From: Psychrobacter pacificensis
GTDB lineage: Bacteria; Pseudomonadota; Gammaproteobacteria; Pseudomonadales; Moraxellaceae
Assembly (NCBI RefSeq): GCF_900101915.1
Contig: NZ_FNAL01000002.1
Location: 1-64,000, forward strand
DNA: 64,000 nt
Reading direction: 5' to 3'
The notes beneath the pieces were generated by a model, which saw only the letters and a list, made by a program, of their open reading frames with translations, was not told the origin of the DNA and did no database searches. The position numbers and the translations under genes were made by a program. Each line of letters starts with the position of its first letter. Position 1 is the first letter of the stretch. Below are positions 32,743-42,523 of this stretch, one piece after another.

Positions 32743-35037
32743 CTATAGACTCTGACGATGACGAATCTCAAAGCTTTGATGAATAGGTTTTTTGATATTA
32801 AAATCAAAGCCGATCGTCTTTTGGGTGATATTAATAATATCGTAGCGCTCGACTAACTGCTCATCTAGCTCAAAGCGAGTGAAGTTATTAGAAAAATACA
32901 AGACGCCATCAGAGGTTAAGCGGTTCATGGCCCGATTGATCAGAGCTGCATGATCACGCTGCACATCAAAGGTGCCTTGGAACTTCTTCGAGTTTGAGAA
33001 CGTCGGTGGATCAATAAAGATAATATCAAACTGCTCGGTATTGTCCTTGATCCACTCAAAAATATCGGCGGCAACGAATTGATATTTATTGCGGCTGACG
33101 TCTAGACCGTTCAAGGCAAAGTTTTGTTTGCCCCAATCTAGGTAATTCTGTGACAAATCAACGCTCGTGACTTTTTTGGCACCAGCAAGTGCAGCATGGA
33201 CACTCGCTGTACAAGTATAAGCAAACAGATTCAAGACAGATTTGCCGTGACTGTTGTTTTTGATTCGGGCGCGCATATTACGGTGATCGATGAACAGACC
33301 CGTATCTAGATAGTCGGTAAAGTTAACGTAAAAATAAGCACCATCTTCGCGGGCGACATGAAACTTGCCGCGTTTTTCTGTGGTGTTCTGTTTACTGTAC
33401 TGATCGTTACCAGACTGACGGGCACGCGTTTTGATAAAGATTTGCTCACGATTAATATCAAACACTTCACGGATACCCATCAGCGCGAGATTAAAGCGTT
33501 TTTTGGCTGTTTCAGGTGGAATAGTCTTAGGCGGTGCATACTCTTGCACGTGGGCATAATCGCCGTATAAATCGATAGCAACCTTGAAGTCAGGCAAATC
33601 GGCGTCATAGACACGAATGTTACTGACATTGTCTTTTTTCGCCAGTTTCTTAAGCTTGGTCAGGTTTTTTTGTAGACGATTGACAAAATCTTGTCCGTCT
33701 TCTACGTCGATCTCACGCTTTTCAAAACGGCTGACAAGATTGCCTGTCTGTCCAGCGATAAGCGTTCCGTAGCGGAAATAGACGGTGATCGCGCCATTAT
33801 GACAGCGTAACGTTTTTGGTTCTTTAATCGGTAGGATATCTACTTGCTCGACACGAGCAGCCAATATGCCAAGCATTGGATCGATACCGCTGCCAGCAAA
33901 GCTGTCTTGCACAATCAGGCCAATGGCTTGATACAGTGGCTTGATCATTTCTTCATCACCCAAACGCTCACCATAAGGCGGGTTGGTAATGATTAAAGGA
34001 TTACTCAATCGACCGGCATCCACGAGCGGTTTTAGGGCGCTACCAAGTTCATCAAGCGCACGCTGTTCGATGTCTAGTAGCGGAAGCAAATCTTGAAGTC
34101 CTGCCGCGATGAGGTTTTTTTCGGTTGCGATAATCGCGCCATTATCAGCATCAAAACCCAACACAAGCGGCAGCGTATCTGGTTGCTCAATGGCAATCTC
34201 TAATGCTTCGCGAAAACGTGTCTGTGCATCCTCAATCATCTCCTGCCATAGCGTCTCGTCATGATGCTGCCACTCATAGAAGCCAAATTGATTGGCCGCT
34301 TTGTCGATACCTACAGCATAATCACAGTGCATGAGTAGCGCTTCGATAAGGAAGGTACCAGAGCCACACATTGGGTCTATTAACGCATTATAGTAAGGTG
34401 CATCGCCTGCATCGTTTTTCTTGTGCCAACCAGCGCTATAGAGTAGGGCGGCTGCCAAGTTTTCTTTTAATGGGGCTTCTGTCATAGCCACGCGATAACC
34501 ACGGCGATGCAAACTGGTCCCTGATAAATCTAAATACAGCTCGGCCTGTTTGTCATTGACGGTCGCAAAAATAGAAAAATCTGGGTTTTTGCTATCGACA
34601 TTCGGACGGCTGTCGTACACTTCGTTGAAGGTGTCCGCAATGGCGTCTTTGACACGTAGCATGGCAAACTGCTGGCTGACGGCAACGCGCTTATCGACAG
34701 ACAGACGGATGGCAAAGGTTTGCTCTAAGCTAAACTGCTCAGTCCAATTGACGGATTTTGCCAAACCATATAGCTGCTCTGCAACATCGTATTCTGCATT
34801 GATGTTTTTGCGTTTGATGAGCATCAATACCCGCGAAGCCACACGTGACCAAAGGCAGATGGTATACAAGTCGCGTAAATCACCCGTGACGGCAAGACGA
34901 CCAGTACTCTTGATTTCGCTATCAATACCGAAACTTGTCAGCTCAGTCTGCAGCGGTGCCTCAAGCCCATCGGCACAAGTAATGATAAGATCAAGCGACA
35001 ATGTAGAAGAGGGTGCAGCTGCGGTTTGTTCGGTCAT
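32743..35037 (-). CDS. rlmL: Bifunctional 23S rRNA methyltransferase RlmKL
   Basis: A 764-residue fused enzyme that methylates G2445 (N2) and G2069 (N7) of 23S rRNA. Order: THUMP domain (about 50-170), first Rossmann methyltransferase with PMCGSGTFLIEA and NPPYGERLGD (about 190-390), then a second methyltransferase with LNLFAYTCTASVHAALAGAK and the catalytic-type DPPTFSNSKKF (about 560-760). Length and architecture match E. coli RlmL (about 702) with modest extensions. The ATG follows no strong ribosome-binding site but fits the family start. It is monocistronic. Confidence 0.94.
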   Translation of the reverse strand: MTEQTAAAPSSTLSLDLIITCADGLEAPLQTELTSFGIDSEIKSTGRLAVTGDLRDLYTICLWSRVASRVLMLIKRKNINAEYDVAEQLYGLAKSVNWTEQFSLEQTFAIRLSVDKRVAVSQQFAMLRVKDAIADTFNEVYDSRPNVDSKNPDFSIFATVNDKQAELYLDLSGTSLHRRGYRVAMTEAPLKENLAAALLYSAGWHKKNDAGDAPYYNALIDPMCGSGTFLIEALLMHCDYAVGIDKAANQFGFYEWQHHDETLWQEMIEDAQTRFREALEIAIEQPDTLPLVLGFDADNGAIIATEKNLIAAGLQDLLPLLDIEQRALDELGSALKPLVDAGRLSNPLIITNPPYGERLGDEEMIKPLYQAIGLIVQDSFAGSGIDPMLGILAARVEQVDILPIKEPKTLRCHNGAITVYFRYGTLIAGQTGNLVSRFEKREIDVEDGQDFVNRLQKNLTKLKKLAKKDNVSNIRVYDADLPDFKVAIDLYGDYAHVQEYAPPKTIPPETAKKRFNLALMGIREVFDINREQIFIKTRARQSGNDQYSKQNTTEKRGKFHVAREDGAYFYVNFTDYLDTGLFIDHRNMRARIKNNSHGKSVLNLFAYTCTASVHAALAGAKKVTSVDLSQNYLDWGKQNFALNGLDVSRNKYQFVAADIFEWIKDNTEQFDIIFIDPPTFSNSKKFQGTFDVQRDHAALINRAMNRLTSDGVLYFSNNFTRFELDEQLVERYDIINITQKTIGFDFNIKKPIHQSFEIRHRQSL

Positions 35038-35141
35038 ACGGATACCTGTGGGCTAAATTGACAAAAGAGGCAAATAATAAAATAGATGTTTTAACCAGTA
35101 ATTTTACCATAATTCACGGTAGGATGGTTCAAAGTGGCTAT

Positions 35142-35188
35142 GTTTAAGGTGCGATAGGTTTAAGGTACGATAGGTTTAAGGTGCGATA
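35142..35188. repeat. Tandem repeat, three copies of a 16-bp unit
   Basis: GTTTAAGGTGCGATAG is repeated head to tail, the second copy with one change (ACG for GCG) and the third ending one base short. It lies between the divergent starts and ends of rlmKL and the MscS gene. Confidence 0.8.
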
Positions 35189-35212
35189 ACTAAATACATG
35201 AAAATAAGTCAG

Positions 35213-36409
35213 CTACTCATCCTTTGCCAATGATCCCTTTCCTGATACAACTTGAGTGGTGGTTGCAAAAGGTTTAGTCGCGATAGGGTAGTCGACGTCT
35301 TTTGGCATGAGCAGGCGCATATGTGGATAAGGCGTCGAGATATTGGCCGCATCAAAGGCAATTTTTATCTCTTCTTGTAGCACTTCTTTGATTTTGGGTA
35401 TACGTGCCACGGCTGCTGGCTTGACCCAAAAACGCACGATAAAAAATACGCCATACTCTCCGATTTCGGCCACGGTCGCTGAGGTCTCAGGACGATTGAG
35501 TACTGCATCGGTATTGCTGAGTACTTGCAAAATCTCTTTGCGTGCAATCTCAATATCATCTTCGAAGGCAATACGCACGCGAATATCGAAACGTATAAAG
35601 TTTTTGGAGGTTAAGTTAATCACTTCTGAGGAGGCGACATTAGAGTTTGGAATAATAACAGTAATATTGTCTCGAGTTAGGATATGGGTAGTGCGCAAGG
35701 CAATAAGCACCACGCGTCCCTCATTATCATTGATGTGAATCCAGTCCCCAACTTGAAACGACTGCTCCAGCAAAATAGTGATACCGGCGATAAAGTTGGC
35801 AAGCGTCGATTGAGCAGCGAAACCGACAGCTAAGCCGACAATACCCAAACCTGCAACTAACGATACGATATCAAAACCAAATTGTGCCATCACGCTGGCA
35901 AGCCCAAGTACCAATAGGAGCACCGACAAGATATTTTTGAGCAGCTGCTCTATCGAGGCGTTGAGTCCATAATGCTGTAGGACTTTATGAATAATCTGAC
36001 CAGACGACGCCCACAGTACGTAGTAGATACCAGCCCACGTACTTGCTTTTGCTGTTGCCTTGATGGTTTCTGGTTCAAAATTTATTTGACTCATGATCGC
36101 TATCAGACTGGCGACAATCCAAACGTAACGTAGCGTTGAGCGGGCAATCTTGGTACGGCGATCGTTTAAACGAATCTTAGTTTTACTTTGTCTAAGAATA
36201 TAATTGGCCAACCAATAAAAAAATCCCAATACCGCAAGCAGTATTAGGATCTTTATGCCAGTGCTAGCAAGCTCTACTGCTTGAGAAGACCAGTTGAGTG
36301 TCTCTTCGTCTATAGAGCCACCAAGCGCAAGGTAGAGGCTAGTATGCAGGTCACGAATGATTTCTTTAAAAAAGTCGGTAACACTAGCGATTGGCATTTT
36401 TTCGTCCAT
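35213..36409 (-). CDS. Mechanosensitive ion channel, MscS family
   Basis: A 398-residue inner-membrane channel that opens under membrane tension to release solutes on hypo-osmotic shock. It shows an N-terminal hydrophobic region with about four to five helices, the pore-lining helix region GLGIVGLAVGFAAQSTLANF (about 190-210) followed by LEQSFQVGDWI, and the cytoplasmic beta and alpha/beta domains (FWVKPAAVARIPKIKEV). It is longer than E. coli MscS (286), mainly at the N-terminus and by a charged C-terminal tail. An ATG four codons later (36397), with GGACG upstream, could be the true start. Confidence 0.9.
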   Translation of the reverse strand: MDEKMPIASVTDFFKEIIRDLHTSLYLALGGSIDEETLNWSSQAVELASTGIKILILLAVLGFFYWLANYILRQSKTKIRLNDRRTKIARSTLRYVWIVASLIAIMSQINFEPETIKATAKASTWAGIYYVLWASSGQIIHKVLQHYGLNASIEQLLKNILSVLLLVLGLASVMAQFGFDIVSLVAGLGIVGLAVGFAAQSTLANFIAGITILLEQSFQVGDWIHINDNEGRVVLIALRTTHILTRDNITVIIPNSNVASSEVINLTSKNFIRFDIRVRIAFEDDIEIARKEILQVLSNTDAVLNRPETSATVAEIGEYGVFFIVRFWVKPAAVARIPKIKEVLQEEIKIAFDAANISTPYPHMRLLMPKDVDYPIATKPFATTTQVVSGKGSLAKDE

Positions 36410-36544
36410 GCAGGGTGTGTTTATACAAGGTTTGATAAATGAGGTGTCCGGTCACACGTCACCTCAAGTTGTCTAGTCAATCAAATATAGCATGAGTGAT
36501 GACTAAGCCTAACTCTATTTTTTAGAGCAAGGCCTAACTGTAAA

Positions 36545-38035
36545 TTAAAAATTGTCTTCTTGCGCGTCTTGAGATTGATAGGGTATCTCCATTTTGTCCT
36601 GCACATCACGGAGTGCCGTACGCAGTCCTTCTAATATCGTAGGGTGATAAAAAGGCGTGTCAAGCATCTCTTTAATGCTCAAGTCATTGGTAATCGCTGT
36701 GGCTAATATATGACCGATATACTCGGCATCAGGGCCCACCATGCTCGCGCCTAATATTCTGTCGGTTTTTTTGCAGGCATAGATATGTAGCAGACCACAA
36801 TTAACGCCCATCACACGGCTGCGCCCTTGGTTGTCAAAACTGACGCGACCAATCACAAATTCCAGCTCAGGGTCTTTTTGGATCTCGGGTAGAGACATTC
36901 CGACATTGACGATTTGCGGTGAACAAAATACGATAGAAAATGGGGTGGCGGGCGGGCGAATATAAGCATCTTCGGTATTTTCACAGACCATGTTGCCAGC
37001 ACTATAGCCCTCATCACTCGCTACATGCAGTAGAGGAATGTGAGCATTGGCGTCTCCAACGATATAGATATCTGAATCACCAATTTGCCCTGTTTTTTTA
37101 CTCAACTTTTTCGGGCGGTTTTTGTCATCAAGCTCAACGCCTAAGTGTTCGACACCCAACTGCTTGATGTTGTTGCGGCGACCAGTCGCGACCAAGACAC
37201 AGTCGCCTTGCCATTGTCTTGACTCACCAGCACTGTCTTCATATTCAATAAACGCAGTTTGAGTGTCTTTATTTACGTTTTGACCCACATCAGTAATCTT
37301 GCTTCCCAAGTGCATGGTAAGCTCATGACTTAAGCACTCGATGGCTTTTTGGTTGATGTCATTATCCTTGAGACCAGCAACCTGTTTGACTCGGTTGAGT
37401 AGCGTAACCTCTACGCCCAAGCGCGTAAATGCTTGTGCAAGCTCTAGACCAATGGCTCCTGCGCCTACTACTGCCATAGATTTGGGTAAGTCTGTAAGCT
37501 CAAACACGCTATCAGAGGTGAGCATCGTGTCACCCAGTTTATCAGCCCAACCGTCAGGTATAAAAGGTGAGCTGCCAGTTGCCACAATGATTTGCTCTGC
37601 GGCAATGAGCTCATCATTGACCTCGATTAGTCCATGCTCATTGATATGAGCACGCCCATCGATTTTTTTGTGATCAGGCCAGCTATCTACTTGTTTTTTG
37701 ATGTAGCTTGCAAAATGACTGCGCTCATCACGCACGCGCTGCATCACTTGCTTGCCATCTATTTTTACCGTGGCATGAACCCCAAAGTCGCCAGAATGGT
37801 TGGCATCGTGTGCACGGTCAGCGGCTGCAATCAGCAGTTTGCTAGGCATACAGCCGACAGTGACACAGGTAGTGGTCCAAAACCCTTCATTGATAATGAC
37901 GACATCGTCTTTAATTTTGCTCGCTTGGCGAAAGGCATTTTGACCAGCCGTGCCTGCACCGATAACGGCAACAGAGACGTTGCGCGTGATTTTTTGCGGT
38001 GCCTTATCAGTAGTAGTACCAGACTGTTTATTCAT
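36545..38035 (-). CDS. Dihydrolipoyl dehydrogenase-like flavoprotein disulfide reductase
   Basis: A 496-residue class I pyridine nucleotide-disulfide oxidoreductase. FAD-binding GxGxxG is in VAVIGAGTAGQNAF (23-36); the redox-active disulfide is Cys57/Cys62 in TCVTVGCMPSK; a second Rossmann motif is VVGAGAIGLELA; the C-terminal active-site region HPTILEGL supplies His and Glu. These fit dihydrolipoyl dehydrogenase (E3) in the free-standing subclass also found apart from 2-oxoacid dehydrogenase operons. Mercuric reductase is less likely, as no heavy-metal domain or C-terminal Cys pair is seen. It lies alone, with no E1/E2 genes nearby. Confidence 0.85.
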   Translation of the reverse strand: MNKQSGTTTDKAPQKITRNVSVAVIGAGTAGQNAFRQASKIKDDVVIINEGFWTTTCVTVGCMPSKLLIAAADRAHDANHSGDFGVHATVKIDGKQVMQRVRDERSHFASYIKKQVDSWPDHKKIDGRAHINEHGLIEVNDELIAAEQIIVATGSSPFIPDGWADKLGDTMLTSDSVFELTDLPKSMAVVGAGAIGLELAQAFTRLGVEVTLLNRVKQVAGLKDNDINQKAIECLSHELTMHLGSKITDVGQNVNKDTQTAFIEYEDSAGESRQWQGDCVLVATGRRNNIKQLGVEHLGVELDDKNRPKKLSKKTGQIGDSDIYIVGDANAHIPLLHVASDEGYSAGNMVCENTEDAYIRPPATPFSIVFCSPQIVNVGMSLPEIQKDPELEFVIGRVSFDNQGRSRVMGVNCGLLHIYACKKTDRILGASMVGPDAEYIGHILATAITNDLSIKEMLDTPFYHPTILEGLRTALRDVQDKMEIPYQSQDAQEDNF

Positions 38036-38151
38036 ATGATTCTCTAGTAAGAAGGGATTATAAGCGTATGTGTTGACCAGTGACTCAGAGCCTTATATTC
38101 GCGCGTTTTATCGTTTTTGCGGCAAAAATGTACTCTGTTATAACGATCAGG

Positions 38152-38649
38152 TTATGGTGCCAATATGCTGAGTAGACGACTGGTGTAATCTTTGGCACGT
38201 AAGTTACGCTGTGCGTGGGTCAGCTTGCCTTCTTTATCAAATACAAATGCTGATCTCACCAGTCCCAAAGTAATGTTGCCGTACATGTTTTTCTCTTTAA
38301 TGACTTCAAAATACTGGCATAGCTTCTCATCAGCATCACTGATAAGTGGGATCTGCAAGTCATATTTATCGATGAACTTCTCATGTGACTCAACGCTGTC
38401 ACGAGAGACGCCAATAATGTCATAACCTAAGTCATCAAAATCATGAAGATGTGAGGTAAATTCCGTCGCTTGCGTGGTACAGCCTGGTGTATTGTCTTTA
38501 GGATAAAAATAGAGAATAAGACCTTTGTCGGTATTGGCAACCATCTCTTTGAGACTGATCTCATCATGGATAAAGTTTCCGGCAAGTTTGCGTACGATGG
38601 TCACTGGAAAGTCGGGTAGGTTGATCGTTTCTGTTGTTGGTTTTGCCAT
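38152..38649 (-). CDS. bcp: Thioredoxin-dependent peroxiredoxin, Bcp/PrxQ type
   Basis: A 165-residue AhpC/TSA-fold peroxidase that reduces hydrogen and lipid peroxides in the cytoplasm. The peroxidatic Cys57 is in FYPKDNTPGCTTQATEF. The resolving Cys usually five residues on (CxxxxC in E. coli Bcp) is Thr62 here; the only other Cys is Cys111 in EKLCQYFE, so resolution may be atypical or 1-Cys. AAGGAT precedes the ATG; upstream frame extension is spurious. Confidence 0.9.
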   Translation of the reverse strand: MAKPTTETINLPDFPVTIVRKLAGNFIHDEISLKEMVANTDKGLILYFYPKDNTPGCTTQATEFTSHLHDFDDLGYDIIGVSRDSVESHEKFIDKYDLQIPLISDADEKLCQYFEVIKEKNMYGNITLGLVRSAFVFDKEGKLTHAQRNLRAKDYTSRLLSILAP

Positions 38650-38790
38650 GGTAAAATCCTTATTGATTTTGGTTATGTATATTGGTTTTTTTGATGGTTT
38701 AGATAGGGTTTTATTTATCGTCTTCTTATTATAGGCAGATTGGTAGCAATAAATAATCAGTTTTACACTTTGCTCATCCATTGGTAACAA

Positions 38791-38816
38791 AAAAGACTGG
38801 CAATGGCCAGTCTTTT
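38791..38816 (-). terminator. Terminator of the small exported protein gene
   Basis: Perfect 11-bp stem AAAAGACTGGC / GCCAGTCTTTT with a 4-base loop, followed by Ts on the minus strand, 20 bases after the stop codon at 38837. Confidence 0.85.
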
Positions 38817-38836
38817 GTATATCAAACAAATAGTAA

Positions 38837-39166
38837 TTAAGCAGGCTTTTGCGGCTGCTTCAAGTCTAAGCCGACTGTGCACTGCTGCAGGTTTTTTTGC
38901 ATGGTCTTGACGTATGGCAAGCTTGAAGGATCTTTTTTGTCTTTTGCGTAGCTCTCAATCTCCCACATCTGACCAATCGTCATGTTGCTACGCACACCGA
39001 TAGTGCACTTACATAACTTTGTCGCATCACTTTTACTAGCGACTTTATATTTAACTGCGCCATCGACGCATGAGTTGATATTACTTTGCTTAATATCAGT
39101 AGCATTCGCCTGCGGCATTGCGAACGTGGCAGCTAAGGCTAGGGGGAGTAATGGCAATAACTTCAT
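38837..39166 (-). CDS. Small exported protein of unknown function
   Basis: A 109-residue protein with a clear Sec signal peptide (MKLLPLLPLALAATFAMPQANA, cleavage probable after ANA). The mature part of about 87 residues has four cysteines (in NSCVDG, LCKCTIG and QQCTVG), suited to periplasmic disulfides. I do not recognise the family; the pattern of a Cys-rich exported protein with CKC is seen in Moraxellaceae small periplasmic proteins. It has its own terminator and a promoter region upstream, so it is monocistronic. Confidence 0.7.
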   Translation of the reverse strand: MKLLPLLPLALAATFAMPQANATDIKQSNINSCVDGAVKYKVASKSDATKLCKCTIGVRSNMTIGQMWEIESYAKDKKDPSSLPYVKTMQKNLQQCTVGLDLKQPQKPA

Positions 39167-39441
39167 AAATATCCTCTTACAGATAGTGTCAATTTTTGAC
39201 TCTGGTATTCAATGTGATTTTATAATCAACAGACAGCTGGATCACTGATATGTGAGTGACTGAATCATTGGTGATATCTCATGTAACCTATATCACATGT
39301 AATCTATTCAATTGGCAAAAATGATTGTCCATACCATAGCAAGTATATTGATTAAAATACAATGTCGACGTGCTGTGTTAATGCAAGCGAATGTTTCGCT
39401 AATGTTGATTGATGCCGCTGTTTGATAAAAAGTCAGTATCT

Positions 39442-40221
39442 CTATCCAGCTTGGTAATGAGTAGGGTCAGTGACGCCAGCTTGAGCAAAGCCTTGGCGAC
39501 GTAGCGCACAGCTGTCACAAACGCCGCAAGCAAGTCCGTTCACATCGGCACGGTAGCAAGAAATCGTTTGTCCATAATCAACGCCCAATGATAGACCAAG
39601 CTCAATAGTTTGAGCTTTGGACAGCTTTTGTAGTGGGGTTTGGATAGACAAGCGATGACCGGTAACGCCCGCTTTTGTCGCCAGATTGGCCATGTGCTCA
39701 AATGCTTCGATATACTCTGGACGGCAATCGGGATAGCCAGAGTAATCGACTGAGCTGACCCCAATGACGATATGATTGGCATCAGTCACTTCAGCGACGG
39801 CTAGCGCATAAGACAAAAAGATTGTATTACGTGCAGGCACATAAGTATTCGGAATGGCATCGTTATCGATCTCATCGCGCTTTTTATTAGGGAATTTGTC
39901 GGTATCGCCGTCTGGTACGATCATGCTGTGATCGGTGAGTGATGAGCCACCAAGCTGGGCGATATCAATATCAATGATTCTATGATTGACGCTTGCTGTC
40001 TCAGCAATGCGCTTTGCTGCGACAAGCTCACTATTATGACGTTGCCCATAGTCAAAGCTGACCGCTGTCACCGAGGCATAGTGCGCCTTTGCCCAATACA
40101 AACACGTCACCGAATCGAGACCACCTGATAAAAGCACCACGGCATTTTGGTTTTTGTGAGGAGTATCGTTGCTGTTGGACGCTTGATTCATTGAGGGGTT
40201 CTGCAAAGTAACGTTAGTCAT
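39442..40221 (-). CDS. queC: 7-cyano-7-deazaguanine synthase
   Basis: QueC converts 7-carboxy-7-deazaguanine to preQ0 with ammonia and ATP in queuosine biosynthesis. The 259-residue protein has the PP-loop [16 protein letters not shown] (29-44) and the C-terminal zinc site in [17 protein letters not shown] with an upstream Cys in TISCYRAD. It has about 25 extra residues at the N-terminus before the conserved core; the ATG at codon 11 (40191) is an alternative start. No other queuosine genes are adjacent. It is divergent from ttcA, another tRNA-modification gene. Confidence 0.94.
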   Translation of the reverse strand: MTNVTLQNPSMNQASNSNDTPHKNQNAVVLLSGGLDSVTCLYWAKAHYASVTAVSFDYGQRHNSELVAAKRIAETASVNHRIIDIDIAQLGGSSLTDHSMIVPDGDTDKFPNKKRDEIDNDAIPNTYVPARNTIFLSYALAVAEVTDANHIVIGVSSVDYSGYPDCRPEYIEAFEHMANLATKAGVTGHRLSIQTPLQKLSKAQTIELGLSLGVDYGQTISCYRADVNGLACGVCDSCALRRQGFAQAGVTDPTHYQAG

Positions 40222-40500
40222 AGTGTTATCTATTATTGGTTTACGAAAACGGCTATTTTAGCAAAAATACGGCTATTACAGAACCATGAAGCGATCAATC
40301 ACGCGTCACTAAAGCGACAAAGCCATGCTAAGCAGTATTGCAATAAAAATAAAGTGCGTATTACTGTCATCTTTTCAATCTGTTAGCAATATTTGTTATA
40401 ATTGCCGCTTTTAAAGCATCGATAACCCTACCTCATTGATCGTGCTTTATCGCAAACTACTTTATAGTAAAATCATCCTTATAAAGATATTGAGTAACTT

Positions 40501-41643
40501 ATGACCCCAGCAACCTTATTTACGCCAAACATTCCTCCTAAGTTTGATGAGATGTCTGATGAATCAGACTTTAATCGTTATGTTTTAGAGGCTGATGCTG
40601 AAGAGGGTAGCAATGAAGATATCGTTGATGAACAATCTACTGACTCACAATCGCCTACTGAATCTGCGGCTTTTCGTAAGCTACAAAAGAAGCTTCGTCG
40701 CCAAGTCTCTTGGGCCATTCGTGATTTTAATATGATCGAAGACGGCGATGTGGTGATGGTCTGTGTCTCGGGCGGTAAAGACAGCTATACCTTGCTGGAT
40801 ATTTTGCTCCTACTAAAACGTATCGCCCCCATTCATTTCGATATCGTCGCAGTCAATCTTGACCAAAAGCAGCCCGGCTATCCGGAAGATATTCTGCCTG
40901 CTTATCTAAACGAGCAGGGCATTGCCCATTATATCTTGGAAAAAGATACGTATAGTATTGTCAAAAGTGTGGTGCCAGAAGGCAAGACCTATTGCTCAGC
41001 GTGTTCACGTCTGCGCCGTGGTTCGTTGTATGGTTTTGCTAAGCAGATTGGTGCGACCAAAATCGCCTTGGGTCATCATCGCGATGACATGCTGGCGACT
41101 TTCTTCTTGAATTTATTTCATGGCGGCGCGCTCAAATCCATGCCGCCTAAACTGCTGAGTGATGACAAGCAAAACCTGCTGATTCGTCCATTGGCGTATG
41201 TCGAAGAAAAAGACATCATCGAGTATGCCAAATTAAAAGAATTCCCGATTATTCCTTGTAATCTGTGTGGCAGCCAGACCAATCTACAACGTGCCATTAT
41301 CAATGACATGCTACGCGAATGGGATGACGCTCATCCGCAGCGTTTGGCGTCTATCTTTAAGGCAATGCAAAACGTAGCGCCATCACAGTTAGCGGATCGT
41401 GAGTTGTTTGACTTTGAGACACTCAGTCTTGATCGTGATAACGACGAGCGTTTGTTTGAGGGGGATAATATTCAATCAGGGCAGACCGACAGTCTGGCTG
41501 AGATTGGTTTGCCGGTATCACCAAAGACGCAAACGTTCAATCCTAAGTTTGCTAGCGATAAGCCGTATGCAACAGAATCAGACAATGCTGTAACAAGTAG
41601 AACTACACCTCAGAAAATTCCAACAATTAACCCACTTATTTAG
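40501..41643 (+). CDS. ttcA: tRNA 2-thiocytidine(32) synthetase
   Basis: TtcA thiolates C32 of certain tRNAs using an iron-sulfur cluster and ATP. The 380-residue protein carries the PP-loop SGGKDS (90-95) and the cluster cysteines in [12 protein letters not shown] (about 163-166) with a third in IPCNLCGSQ. It is longer than E. coli TtcA (311), with acidic, disordered-looking extensions: about 55 residues at the N-terminus and about 60 at the C-terminus. It is monocistronic and ends in a strong terminator. Confidence 0.94.
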   Translation: MTPATLFTPNIPPKFDEMSDESDFNRYVLEADAEEGSNEDIVDEQSTDSQSPTESAAFRKLQKKLRRQVSWAIRDFNMIEDGDVVMVCVSGGKDSYTLLDILLLLKRIAPIHFDIVAVNLDQKQPGYPEDILPAYLNEQGIAHYILEKDTYSIVKSVVPEGKTYCSACSRLRRGSLYGFAKQIGATKIALGHHRDDMLATFFLNLFHGGALKSMPPKLLSDDKQNLLIRPLAYVEEKDIIEYAKLKEFPIIPCNLCGSQTNLQRAIINDMLREWDDAHPQRLASIFKAMQNVAPSQLADRELFDFETLSLDRDNDERLFEGDNIQSGQTDSLAEIGLPVSPKTQTFNPKFASDKPYATESDNAVTSRTTPQKIPTINPLI

Positions 41644-41677
41644 CATCTCATGAGCGAATACTGATCGAGTAACCCAT

Positions 41678-41716
41678 AAAAAACCAGCCATTCATAAAGA
41701 AAAGGCTGGTTTTTTT
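41678..41716. terminator. Terminator between ttcA and the convergent fixH-like gene
   Basis: Stem AAAAAACCAGCC / GGCTGGTTTTTT with a 14-base loop; T-rich on both strands, so probably bidirectional. Confidence 0.9.
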
Positions 41717-41748
41717 AAATGTAGATATTAGGGCATAGCTTAATAATA

Positions 41749-42330
41749 TTAACTTTTAGCAAAGACAGATAAAGGTTTAAAGCTAACCTCTGAGCGCGGA
41801 AGCTTGGCAACATCTTGCATACGCCAATCGTCCTTGCCATCGTTATTCACTTGCAGGTAATATTTGGCTTTTACCGAATCAAGATTTACTTGGGCGCTGT
41901 ATTTATTGCCTTCAACATGCTTTAGCACGACGTCACGGTCTTTTTTGATATCGGTGGCATGCGAGATTGAAAGATTAAGCGTATCGGGATAAGTAAGTGG
42001 CTGGCCGTTCAATAGCTTGCCTGACTGCACACTTTGCTCAGGATAATTGAGATAAAACACAACATCGCCATTATCCGCAAATTGCATTTTGCCATGCAAG
42101 TCCAAATCATAAGCAAGCTTGTCACGTGAGACGTCATGATAGAGCGTCTTCCCATCCATATACCAGTCGTCACGTACCACGCTGTCGCGGATCTGGTAAG
42201 AGTAGTAGACAAACCAGATACAAGCGATCACGACCGCAGCTGGCATGCCAATCACAAAAATCATAACCATGTAATTCTTGTACCATGGCTGAGTATCTTG
42301 ATGTTTAAAATTCGGTGCTGGATTAGACAT
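41749..42330 (-). CDS. ccoH: FixH/CcoH family protein
   Basis: A 193-residue membrane-anchored protein with one transmembrane helix (about 20-45) preceded by PWYKNYMVMIFVIGMPA, typical of FixH, and a periplasmic domain. FixH/CcoH assists assembly of cbb3 oxidase. It lies 193 bp after ccoG on the same strand and near ccoNOQP, supporting this role. Start: the ATG with AGG upstream and family-like N-terminus; an ATG five codons earlier also exists. Confidence 0.8.
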   Translation of the reverse strand: MSNPAPNFKHQDTQPWYKNYMVMIFVIGMPAAVVIACIWFVYYSYQIRDSVVRDDWYMDGKTLYHDVSRDKLAYDLDLHGKMQFADNGDVVFYLNYPEQSVQSGKLLNGQPLTYPDTLNLSISHATDIKKDRDVVLKHVEGNKYSAQVNLDSVKAKYYLQVNNDGKDDWRMQDVAKLPRSEVSFKPLSVFAKS

Positions 42331-42523
42331 AAAATACCTATTCATCAGATACTTATTTATCAAAGATCTGCTTATCAGATATCGACAAATGGTATCAACG
42401 GACAATTTGACGGCTACCTGCTGCCAATTTAATCATAAATCATTCACCCGATAGCCTTTGACTCTCAAAGTCGCTGACTACCGAATGATATAAAGGAAAC
42501 TAAATAATCAGTTCAGTGATGAA

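Noticed and set aside
36545-38035. Mercuric reductase identity for the flavoprotein
   Set aside because: There is no N-terminal heavy-metal-binding domain, no C-terminal Cys pair and no mer genes nearby.
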